A stretch of DNA of 64,000 bases from Misgurnus anguillicaudatus (Eukaryota; Chordata; Actinopteri; Cypriniformes; Cobitidae), in the NCBI RefSeq assembly GCF_027580225.2, contig NC_073361.2:32505501-32569500 (forward strand), given 5' to 3'. The translations under genes were made by a program, and so were the position numbers. The notes under the pieces were generated by a model, which ran no database searches, had not been told where the DNA came from, and worked only from the letters and a program-made list of their open reading frames with translations. This document shows, piece after piece, positions 54,416 through 64,000 of the stretch; positions within the stretch are counted from its first letter, which is position 1; every line of letters begins with the position of its first letter.

Positions 54416-56988
54416 GGGGTCAAGCACCGAAGGTGCTGTGACACCTATTGGAATTGTTAGTATTATTATTATTATTCTGCGTCTTCTTCTTCTTAGCCAT
54501 AGGCGTCTATGGCAGCCCTATGAACCGTACATAGGAAAATGATGAAATTTGGCACAGTTGTAGTGGTGGTCTTAAAAAGTCATGTGACCAAAAATGGGGT
54601 CTCTAGTATTAACTCTATAGCGCCACCAGCAGTGCAAAAATTCAATGTTCAAATGGTTATAACTGCTGATCCGCTTGATCTATGAAAATTCTACTTAGTA
54701 CACGTGATTGCTCTCCTCATGCTTGTTGTTTTTAATACCTTACAGTAAAACTCCACCCATTACAGTAGTGGCCATTTTGAAATGTACAGTATTCCGTTAA
54801 TTCGCTACTCCTCCTTCAAATTTGGTTCAATTGTTATGAAATTTGGCACATGTGAACTTTGGAGTGAGCCGCACAGAAATGACCGAACAGAATTTTGATA
54901 TTTATCTTTATTCAAAAGTAATAAATGCGCAAACTTAACGAGGTTGATGCAAAAATGGTTCTGAAGCTGTAGCTCGGTCATTCTTTGATCAATTGAAATG
55001 AAATTTGGTACACTTCATGTGGACCATGAACTTGGGGTTCATGCCAAATTTGGTGACAGCGCCACCTATGGGTCATGAGATATGAAAATAGGCTATTTTT
55101 GCCCATAACTTCTGAACTGTTTGTCAGAAAATTATGATTTTGATGTCTCTGGATTGCTTACCTCATGCCGCATCTGTCGATGTGTATTATGCCGGGTTTG
55201 ACCAAACCGCCTGTCCGCCATTTTGAAATTTCACATAATTTGTTATATTTTTTGAACTATTGGACATATCCGCGCAAAAATTAGTAAGGAGCTTTGACAT
55301 GATGTCCTGAAGGTACCTGGGAAGTCAGAGTACTGCGCCACCTAGGGGTTATAAACTATAACAGTTCTTATGGAACTGCTTATAACTTCTGAATACTTCT
55401 GAAATTGTTTTCACTGGTTTATGCCGATTGCAACGATACCTTGTTTGTCATTTTCCAACATTCTGTTCATGTGTTATTGTAAAGCATACGGTAGATGATT
55501 TTTTCGCTACTCCTTTTACAAATTTTGTTTATTTTATGCCAGGTACTGCTCGTATAATGTTTGGAGCAATCCACACAGAAATGACCGAACAGATTTTTGA
55601 TATTCTGTTCTCTTTCTTAGAAATACCACTCCAAAGTTGACTGTGCCTGTGACGTTGTCTATTTGTCATAGTAAATGAATGTGACTGTATATTACATTGT
55701 ATAGCATTACTATACAGAATGATCTTCTTGTCTTCAATCTCACTTGAGCTTTTTGATTCTCATATACATTGTATTTCTGTTAGTTATTCTCTGCACTGTC
55801 AGTTCTGCATCTGTGTTGATTGGCATATGTCAATCCTTGCAGCACCTAAGCTGTTTTTTTCTGCCCTTTGAGCTGTGTTAACAGAGTGGCGTATCTAGTT
55901 AACCACATACCTTGAGATTCTGAGGTCATGGGTTCGAATCCCATGTGCAGTGATAGTTTGTCTTAACTTTTTTTCTCACTTAAGTTTTGTGATTTTGCTA
56001 CTATACATTGTATTTCAGTTATTTGTGCTCTCTGTTGTCATTTCTGCTCTTTTGGTAATTGCTGGATATCAATGTTTACAGCTCTAAATCTCAATTCTAT
56101 AGCTTGGACACACCAACTCAGCGGTTTAAACGTTTACTCAGTGGTGTATGCGGTTAGTGCTGTGGTTTGGGAACCTGAGTTCATGGGTTCGAATCCCATG
56201 TGCAGTGGTTTTTTTGTCTTAACTTTTTTCACTCTTAAGTTTTGTCATTTTCATACTATACATTGTATTTCAGTTATTTGTGCTCTCTCTTGTCATTTCT
56301 GCACTTTTGGTAATTACTGGATATCATTGTTTATAGCTCTAAAGCTTGTTTCTATAGCTTGGACCCACCAACTCAGTGGTGTAATTGTTTATTCAGTTGC
56401 GCATGCGGTTGGTGCCGTGCTTTGGGAACCTGAGGTCATGGGTTCGAATCCCATGTGCAGTGGTTTTTTTGTCTTAAATTTTTTTCTCTCTTAAGTTTTG
56501 TGATTTTCACACTATACATTGTATTTCAGTTATTTGTGCTCTCTCTTGTCATTTCTGCACCTTTGGTAATTGTTGGATATCAATGTTTATAGCTCTAAAG
56601 CTCGTTTCTATAGCTTGGAACACCAACTCAGTGGTTTAATCGTTTACTCAGCGGCGCATACGGTAAGCTCCATGCTTTGGGAACCGGAGGTCATGGGTTT
56701 GAATCACAGCTCTTACTTTCACTTATTGAGATTTCCTTTTGTGTTCCCTTTAACACGTTCTTCTCGACCTGTCTGGTTTTCCACACGTGTTATATTTTTG
56801 GCATCTTTACTGTTGTCACTCCGCACTGCAGTGGTTCTGCTCTGCATTTGCTTTGCTTCGGGTTCAGGCTCTGTATTGCGCGTTTTCTGCGCTTTGCGCA
56901 TTTGCTGCGTCGTGTGGTGTTTGCTGTGCTTTGGGTGCTCATTGCGCTGAAGGTGCTTGGCCCCGCAATTGCTGCTTGCAGCTATATT
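54416..56988 (+). repeat. Array unit 6 (T type, enlarged to 2573 bp)
   Basis: As unit 5 but with four tRNA-like modules in a 255-bp tandem. The end reads gaaggtgcttggccccgcaatt, combining a C-type complement with a T-type tail. The next unit follows without a proper start. Confidence 0.85.
55878..56712 (+). repeat. Four tandem tRNA-like modules, 255-bp period
   Basis: B boxes start at 55931, 56186, 56441 and 56696, exactly 255 bp apart. Each is preceded by an A-box-like gcg(t/c)at(c/g)...gtt. The first three have the T-arm catggg/cccatg and all three are followed by gtgcagtg; the second and third then run into a T run of six or more (ggtttttttgtc). The linker repeats ctcacttaagttttgtg ... 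ttgtatttcagttatttg ... ggatatcaatgtttatagct. Confidence 0.8.
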
Positions 56989-58298
56989 GGTCATTGTTTC
57001 TGTTAGTAAATTTTTCTTCTTCCCCAATGGGAGTCTATGGCAGCCCTATGAACCGTATGTAGGAAAATGATGAAATTTGGCACAGTTGTAGTGGTGGTCA
57101 TAAATAGTCATGTGGCCAAAAATGGGGTCTCTAGCACTAACACTATAGCGCCACCATCAGCTCAAAAATTCTATGTTTAAATGGTTATAACTGGTGATCC
57201 ATTAGATCTATGAAAATTCTACTTAGTACACATGATTGCTCTCATCCCGCTTATTGAATTTGATACTTTACAGTAAGACTCCTCCCATTACAGTAGCGGC
57301 CATTTTTAAATATACAGTATTTCGTTTTTTCGCTACTCCTCCTTCAAATTTGGTTCAATTCTTATGAGATTTGGCACAGGTGATCTTTGGAGTGAGCCGC
57401 ATAGAAATGACCGAACAGAATTTTGATATTTTTCTTTATTCAAGAGTAATAAATGCGTGAACTTAACGAGATTGACGCAAAATTGGTTCTGAAGCTGTAT
57501 CTCGGTCATTCTTTGATCAATTGAAATGAAATTTGGTACAGTTCATGTCGACCATGACTTGGGGGTCCATGCCAAATTTGGTGACAGCGCCACCTATGGG
57601 TCATGAGATATGGAAAAAAGGCTATTTTTGTGCATAACTTCTGAATCGTTTGTCAGAAAATTATGATCTTGGTGTCTACGAATTCCTTGGCTCATGCTGC
57701 ATCTGTCGATGGGTATTATGCCGGGATTGACCGAACCGTCTGTCCGCCATTTTGAAATTTCTGATAAATTGCTATAACTTTTGAAGTATCGGATATATCG
57801 GCGCAAAAATCGGTAGGGAGCTTCGGCATGATGTCCTTAGGAAATCAGAGTACAGCGCCATCTAGGGGTTATTAACTATAACAGTTCTTATAGAACTGCT
57901 TATAACTTCTGAATTCTTTCTATGGCATGTAAGCTCTTTTCTGCTGCTCCTTGAGCTGTATCTACTGAGTGGCGTATCTGTTAAGGTCGCATGCATAGAG
58001 ATACTCAGTTCAGTGGTTCGAATCCTGCCTGAGGCAGGTGTTAATTTCTTCTCTTAAAGTTTTGTTCTTTCCCACCTATTCTTCTTGACCTGTCTGTAGT
58101 TCAAATATGTTCTATTTTTGCCATGTTTTCTGTTGCTGCTCTGCACTGTGGTGGTTCTGCTCTGTCATTGCTACGCTTTGGGTTCTTTGCTGAGCCTTGT
58201 GTACTTGATGCGCCTACGTTGTATCTTTCTAGCTGTGCTTTTGGTGCTCATTGCGCTGATGGTGCTTGGCCCCGTATCGCTGCTTGCAGCTATATTTA
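56989..58298 (+). repeat. Array unit 7 (C-type body, 5' end lost)
   Basis: Begins with ggtcattgtttctgttagta instead of the GGGG start, then the C-type body (cttccccaatgggagtctatg). One tRNA-like module (57961-58040, B box GGTTCGAATCC at 58016). Ends gatggtgcttggccccgtatcgc. Confidence 0.8.
57961..58040 (+). repeat. tRNA-like Pol III module, unit 7
   Basis: A-box-like gtggcgtatctgttaag and B box GGTTCGAATCC; T-arm cagtgg/cctgcc is imperfect. Confidence 0.5.
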
Positions 58299-59681
58299 GG
58301 GGCCAAGCACCTATGGTGCTGTGGCACCTATTGTTTCTGTTAGTATTATTATTATTATTATTCTTCTTAATCTTCCCCAATGGGAGTCTATGGCAGCCCT
58401 ATGAACCGTATATAGGAAAATGATGAAATTTGGCACAGTTGTAGTGGTGGTCATAAATAGTCATTCGGCCAAAAATGGGGTCTCTAGCAGTAACTCTATA
58501 GCGCCACCATCATCTCAAAAATTCAATGTTCAAATGGTTATAACTCGTGATCCATTAGATCTATGAGAATTCTACTTAGTACACGTGATTGCTCTCATTC
58601 CGCTTATTGAATTTGATACTTTACAGTAAGACTCCTCCCATTACAGTATCGGCCATTTTGAAATGTACAGTATTTCGTTTTTTCGCTACTCCTCCTTCAA
58701 ATTTGGTTCAATTCTTATGAGATTTGGCACATGTGATCTTTGGAGTGAGCCGCATAGAAATGACTGAACAGAATTTTGATATTTTTCTTTATTCAAAAGT
58801 AATTAATGCGTGAACTTAACGAGATTGACGCAAAATTGGTTCTGAAGCTGTATCTCGGTCATTCTTTGATCAATCGAGATGAAATTTGGTACGCTTCATG
58901 TCGACCATGAAATGGGGGTCCATGCCAAATTTGGTGACAGCGCCACCTATCGGTCATGAGATAGGAAAAAAGGCTATTTTTGTGCATAACTTCTGAATCG
59001 TTTGTCAGAAAATTATGATCTTGGTGTCTACGGATTGCTTGGCTCATGCCGCATCTGTCGATATGTATTATGCCGGGATTGACCGAACCGCCTGTCCGCC
59101 ATTTTGAAATCTGTGATAAACTGCTATAACTTTTGAAGAATCGGATATATCGGCGCAAAAATCGGTAGGGAGCTTCGGCATGACGTCCTAAGGAAATCAG
59201 AGAACAGCGCCACCTAGGGGTTATAAACTATAACAGTTCTTATAGAACTGCTTATAACTTCTGAATTCTTTGTATGGCATGTAAGCTCTTTTCTGCTGCC
59301 CCTTGAGCTGTGTCTACTGAGTGGCGCATCTGTTAAGTCATTTGCAAAGAGATCCTGAGTTCATGGGTTCGAATCCAACCTGAGGCAGGTGTTAATTTCT
59401 TCTATTTTAAAGTTTTGTTCTTTCCCACCTATTCTTCTTGACCTGTCTGTAGTTCACATATGTTCTATTTTTGCCATGTTTTCTGTCGCTGCTCTGCACT
59501 GCCGTGGTTCTGCTCTGTCATTGCTACGCTTTGGGTTCTTTGCTGAGCCTTGTGTTCTTGATGCACCTTGGGTGCTCAATGCGCCCTGAGTGATTGATAA
59601 GTCGTATCTTTCTTGCTGTGCTTTGGCAGCTCATTGCGCTGATTGTGCTTGGCCCCGAATCGCTGCTTGCAGCTATATTTA
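58299..59681 (+). repeat. Array unit 8 (C type, 1383 bp)
   Basis: Starts GGGGCCAAGCACCTATGGTGCT, with matching 3' complement gtgcttggcccc. It lacks block A' and has a single tRNA-like module. Shorter body than T-type units. Confidence 0.88.
59313..59385 (+). repeat. tRNA-like Pol III module, unit 8
   Basis: A-box-like gtggcgcatctgttaag, B box GGTTCGAATCC at 59367. Confidence 0.55.
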
Positions 59682-61082
59682 GGGGCCAAGCACCTATGGT
59701 GCTGTGGCACCTATTGTTTCTGTTAGTATTATTATTCTTCTTAATCTTAATCTTAATCTTAATCTTAATCTTAATCTTCCCCAATGGGAGTCTATGGCAG
59801 CCCTATGAACCGTATATAGGAAAATGATGAAATTTGGCACAGTTGTAGTGGTGGTCATAAATAGTCATTTGGCCAAAAATGGGGTCTCTAGCAGTAACTC
59901 TATAGCGCCACCATCATCTCAAAAATTCAATGTTCAAATGGTTATAACTGGTGATTCATTTGCTCTATGAAAATTCTACTTAGTACACGTGATTGCTCTC
60001 CTCATGCTTATTGTTTTTAATACCTTACAGTAAGACTCCACCCATTACAGTATCGGCCATTTTGAAATGTACAGTATTTCGTTTTTTCGCTACTCCTCCT
60101 TCAAATTTGGTTCAATTCTTATGAGATTTGGCACATGTGATCTTTGGAGAGAGCCGCATAGAAATGACTGAACAGAATTTTGATATTTTTCTTTATTCAA
60201 AAGTAATTAATGCGTGAACTTAACGAGATTGACGCAAAATTGGTTCTGAGGCTGTATCTCAGTCATTCTTTGATCAATCGAGATGAAATTTGGTACGCTT
60301 CATGTCGACCATGAAATGGGGGTCCATGCCAAATTTGGTGACAGCGCCACCTATGGGTCATGAGATAGGAAAAAAGGCTATTTTAGCGCATAACTTCTGA
60401 ATCGTTTGTCAGAAAATTATGATCTTGGTGTCTACGGATTCCTTGGCTCATGCCGCATCTGCCGATATGTATTATGCCGGGATTGACCGAACCGCCTGTC
60501 CGCCATTTTGAAATCTGTGATAAATTGCTATAACTTTTGAAGTATCGGATATATCGGCGCAAAAATCGGTAGGGAGCTTCGGCATGACTTCCTGAGGAAA
60601 TCAGAGAACAGCGCCACCTAGGGGTATAAACTATAACAGTTCTTATAGAACTGCTTATAACTTCTGAATTCTTTGTATGGCATGTAAGCTCTTTTCTGCT
60701 GCCCCTTGAGCTGTGTCTACTGAGTGGCGCATCTGTTAAGTCATTTGCATAGAGATCCTGAGTTCATGGGTTCGAATCCCACCTGAGGCAGGTGTTATTT
60801 TCTTCTATTAAAGTTTTGTTCTTCCCCACCTATTCTTCTCGACCTGTCTGTAGTTCACATATGTTCTATTTTTGCCATGTTTTCTGTTGCTGCTCTGCAC
60901 TGCGGTGGTTCTGCTCTGTCATTGCTACGCTTTGGGTTCTTTGCTGAGCCTTGTGTTCTTGATGCACCTTGGGTGCTCAATGCGCCCTGGGTCATTGATA
61001 CGTTGTATGTTTCTTGCTGTGCTTTGGGTGCTCATTGCGCTGATTGTGCTTGGCCCCGTATCGCTGCTTGCAGCTATATTTA
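59682..61082 (+). repeat. Array unit 9 (C type, 1401 bp)
   Basis: As unit 8, with an added hexamer run (ttaatc, about seven copies, 59736-59776) in place of the ATT/TCT tract. Confidence 0.88.
60716..60790 (+). repeat. tRNA-like Pol III module, unit 9
   Basis: A-box-like gtggcgcatctgttaag, B box GGTTCGAATCC at 60770, T-arm tggg/ccca. Confidence 0.6.
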
Positions 61083-62569
61083 GGGGTCAAGCACCGAAGG
61101 TGCTGTGACACCTATTGGAATTGTTAGTATTATTATTATTATTCTGCGTCTTCTTCTTCTTAGCCATAGGCGTCTATGGCAGCCCTATGAACCGTACATA
61201 GGAAAATGATAAAATTTGGCACAGTTGTAGTGGTGGTCCTAAAAAGTCAAGTGACCAAAAATGGGGTCTCTAGCACTAACTCTATAGCGCCACCAGCAGT
61301 GCAAAAATTCAATGTTCAAATGGTTATAACTGCTGATCCGCTTGATCTATGAAAATTCTACTTAGTACACGTGATTGCTCTCCTCATGCTTGTTGTTTTT
61401 AATACCTTACAGTAAAACTCCACCCATTACAGTAGTGGCCATTTTGAAATGTACAGTATTCCATTTATTCGCTACTCCTCCTTCAAATTTTGTTCAATTG
61501 TTATGAAATTTGGCACAGGTGATCTTTGGAGTGAGCCGCACAGAAATGACTGAACAGAATTTTGATATTTATCTTTGTTCAAAAGTAATAAATGCGCAAA
61601 CTTAACGAGGTTGACATAAAAATGGTTCTGAAGCTGTAGCTCGGCCATTCTTTGATCAATTGAAATTAAATTTGGTACACTTCATGTGGACCATGAACTT
61701 GGGGTTCATGCCAAATTTGGTCACAGCGCCACCTATGGGTCATGAGATATGAAAATAGGCTATTTTTGCCCATAACTTCTGAACTGTTTGTCAGAAAATT
61801 ATGATCTTGATGTCTATGGATTGCTTACCTCATGCCGCATCTGCCGATGTGTATTATGCCGGGTTTGACCGAACCTCCTGTCCGTCATTTTGAAATTGGT
61901 CATAAATTGTTATATCTTTTGAACTATTGGACATATTCGTGCAAAAATAGTTAGGGAGCTTCGGCATTATGTCCTGAAGTTACCTGGGAAGTCAGAGTAC
62001 AGCGCCACCTAGGGGTTATAAACTATAACAGTTCTTATAGAACTGCTTATATCTTCAGAATACTTTGACTGATATACATTTTCTTTGTGACATTTTATTC
62101 ACTGGTTTTTGCCGATCGCAACAATACCTTGTTTGGCATTTTCCATCATTCTGTTCATGTGTTATTGTAAAGCATATGGTAAATGATTTTTTCGCTACTC
62201 CTTTTACAAATTTTGTTTATTTTATGCCAGGTTCTGCTTGTATAATGTTTGGAGCAATCCGCACAGACGTGACTGAACATATTTTTCTGCTGAATGTCAA
62301 ATTTTTGAGAAATACCTCTGTAAAGCGGACCATGCCTGTCATGCTGTCCCTTTGTCATATTAAAAAAAAAGACAAAATTTGCCCATGTTGTTCATTATTG
62401 TACAAAATGTTCTAAACGAATTCAGTGCCATTTAAGTTATCTGATTGCCCTACACTTTGTATTTCTGTTTATTTTTGCTTTGTTGTGTTATTTCTGCCCT
62501 TTCAGTGATTGGCATGTCAATGTTTGCAGCTTTGAAGCCTCTTTTCCACAGCCTTTCAACCCATGATTC

Positions 62570-62650
62570 CTCAGTGGCGCATGCAGTCAGTGCTGTGCTT
62601 TGAGAACCTGAGTTCATGGGTTCAAATCCCATGTGCAGTGGTTTTTTGTC
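62570..62650 (+). repeat. tRNA-like Pol III module, unit 10, first
   Basis: A-box-like gtggcgcatgcagtcagtg, B box GGTTCAAATCC at 62620, then gtgcagtggttttttgtc (T-run). Confidence 0.6.
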
Positions 62651-62823
62651 TTAACTTTTTTTCTCACTTAGGTTTTGTGATTTTCATACTATACATTGTA
62701 TTTCAGTTATTTGTGCTCTCTGTTGTCATTTCTACACTTTTGGTAATTACTGGATATCAATGTTTATAGCTGTAAAGCTGTATTCTATAGCTTGGACACA
62801 CCAACTCAGTGGTTTAATCAGTT

Positions 62824-62892
62824 ACTCAGTGGCGCATGCGGTTAGTGCTGTGCTTTGGGAACATGAGGTCATGGGTTCGAAACCCAGCTCTT
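62824..62892 (+). repeat. tRNA-like Pol III module, unit 10, second
   Basis: A-box-like gtggcgcatgcggttagtg, B box GGTTCGAAACC (one change). Confidence 0.55.
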
Positions 62893-63168
62893 ACTTTCAC
62901 TTATTGAGATTTCCTTTTGTGTTCCCTTTAACACGTTCTTCTCGACCTGTCTGGTTTTCCACACTTGTTATATTTTTGAAATCTTTTCTGTTGTTGCTCC
63001 GCACTGCAGTGGTTCTGCTCAGCATTTGCTTTGCTTCGGGTTCGGGCTCTGTATTGCGCGCTTACTGCGCTTTGCGCATTTGCTGCGTCGTGTGGTTTTT
63101 GCTGTGCTTTGGGTGCTCATTGCGCTGAAGGTGCTTGACCCCGCAATTGCTGCTTGCAGCTATATTTA

Positions 63169-64000
63169 GGGGTCAAGCACCGAAGGTGCTGTGACACCTA
63201 TTGGAATTGTTAGTATTATTATTATTATTATTATTCTGCTTCTTCTTCTTCTTCTTAGCCATAGGCGTCTATGGCAGCCCTATGAACCGTACATAGGAAA
63301 ATGATGAAATTTGGCACAGTTGTAGTGGTGGTCTTAAAAAGTCATGTGACCAAAAATGGGGTCTCTAGTACTAACTCTATAGCGCCACCAGCAGTGCAAA
63401 AATTCAATTTTTAAATGGTTATAACTGCTGATCCGCTTGATCTATGAAAATTCTACTTAGTACACGTGATTGCTCTCCTCATGCTTGTTGTTTTTAATAC
63501 CTTACAGTAAAACTCCACCCATTACAGTAGTGGCCATTTTGAAATGTAAAGTATTCCGTTTATTCGCTACTCCTCCTTCAAATTTTGTTCAATTGTTATA
63601 AAATTTGGCACAGGTAATCTTTGGAGCGAGCCGCACAGAAATGACCGAACAGAATTTTGATATTTATCTTTGTTCAAAAGTAATAAATGCGCAAACTTAA
63701 CGAGGTTGACGCAAAAATGGTTCTGAAGCTGTAGCTCGGTCATTCTTTGATCAATTGAAATGAAATTTTGTACACGTCATGTCGACCATAAACTGGGGGT
63801 CCATGCCAAATTTGGTGACAGCGCCACCTATGGGTCATGAGATATGGAAAATGGCTTTTTTTGCCCATAACTACTGAATTGTTTGTCAGAAAATTATGAT
63901 GTTGGTGTTTACGGATTCCTTGGCTCATGCCGAATCTGTCGATATGTATTATGTCGGGTTTGACCACACCACCTGTCCGCCATTTTGAAATTGGTCATAA
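63169..64000 (+). repeat. Array unit 11 (T type), cut by the window edge
   Basis: Start and 832 bp of body. Very similar to unit 4 (shared caattttta aatggtta, cgtacacgtcatgtcgacc-type variants), suggesting a recent duplication of a larger segment. Confidence 0.85.

Larger units (their letters stand above)
61083..63168 (+). repeat. Array unit 10 (T type, 2086 bp)
   Basis: Complete, two tRNA-like modules. The stretch 62285-62560 differs from the other T units (gctgaatgtcaaatttttgag ... gattggcatgtcaatgtttg) and may represent another source. Confidence 0.85.
44456..64000 (+). repeat. Head-to-tail array of a non-coding, Helitron2/Helentron-like element
   Basis: At least eleven units, all plus strand. 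A unit starts GGGGTCAAGCACCGAAGGTGCT (or the GGGGCC...TAT... variant). A short ATT microsatellite and tcttcttct tract follow, then a conserved body (gtctatggcagccctatgaa, tttggcacag, gcgccacc), tRNA-like modules, and the end gcttgacccc...GCTGCTTGCAGCTATATTTA. The first 13 bases are complementary to a stretch roughly 20-30 nt inside the 3' end. No unit encodes a Rep/helicase or transposase. The array extends past the window edge. The rolling-circle assignment is inference from this asymmetric inverted repeat, 3' hairpin and tandem growth. Confidence 0.85.

Noticed and set aside
45527..62415. Recurring 70-residue frame (MQRYLVCHFP... type) in most T-type array units
   Set aside because: It coincides with block A' and recurs because the DNA repeats. 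It has no start context, is lost in C-type units, and shows no sign of protein-level conservation.
46028..63128. ~120-residue hydrophobic frames near the ends of array units
   Set aside because: They run across the tRNA-like module and the 3' end, including the B box. Hydrophobicity follows from T-rich sequence; they are repeat shadows.

Overview
This window reads as a block of teleost fish genome, most likely a cyprinid (carp/zebrafish group). That is an inference from its mix of L2-type LINEs, many hAT and Harbinger non-autonomous elements, Tc1, DIRS-like, BEL/Pao and small LTR elements, AT-rich base composition and abundant CA/CT/TA microsatellites. I find no complete host gene, no intact tRNA or rRNA gene and no bacterial-type operon. 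Nearly everything that can be explained is mobile DNA, much of it nested. Many insertion boundaries are fixed by target-site duplications (TSDs) readable in the sequence.

Layout. 1-9.1 kb: hAT fragment, TA-flanked DNA element, Harbinger MITE, a TIR-element end, a second hAT element, an inverted L2 fragment and a further hAT end. 9.1-15.2 kb: one L2 LINE copy cut by a MITE, a hAT element (TSD cccctagg) and a miniature LTR retrotransposon (TSD tacat); its 3' region carries a 129-bp minisatellite. 15.2-21.5 kb: solo LTR (TSD cccag), hAT-like copy with a TTAA MITE, and a 3-kb hAT element (TSD ctactttt) inserted in a ~170-bp tandem repeat. 21.5-24.8 kb: DIRS-like gag remnant interrupted by a second copy of the miniature LTR element (TSD atccg), then a Tc1 transposase pseudogene interrupted by a MITE. 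24.8-27.3 kb: hAT-like debris. 27.3-35.2 kb: a hairpin MITE into whose arm a 7.4-kb BEL/Pao retrotransposon has inserted recently (TSD acgcc; LTRs differ at one of 313 positions).

35.2-44.45 kb is a complex block in which one module occurs four times in alternating orientation. Two copies carry what looks like the last coding exon of a multicopy fish gene. The block also contains a Harbinger element with a Myb/SANT-like remnant, itself split by a small hAT element.

44.45-64.0 kb is a head-to-tail array of at least eleven units (about 1.1-2.6 kb) of one non-coding element. Each full unit starts GGGGTCAAGCACC or GGGGCCAAGCACC, with a hairpin just inside. Each ends with the complementary stretch about 20-30 nt before the 3' end, followed by a GCTGC-TT-GCAGC hairpin and TATATTTA. 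This asymmetric inverted repeat plus 3' hairpin suggests a non-autonomous Helitron2/Helentron-like (rolling-circle) element. Full-length units carry one to four tRNA-like modules with A box, B box and T-run. One unit is inserted inside the ATT tract of another. This array is the best candidate for something undescribed.
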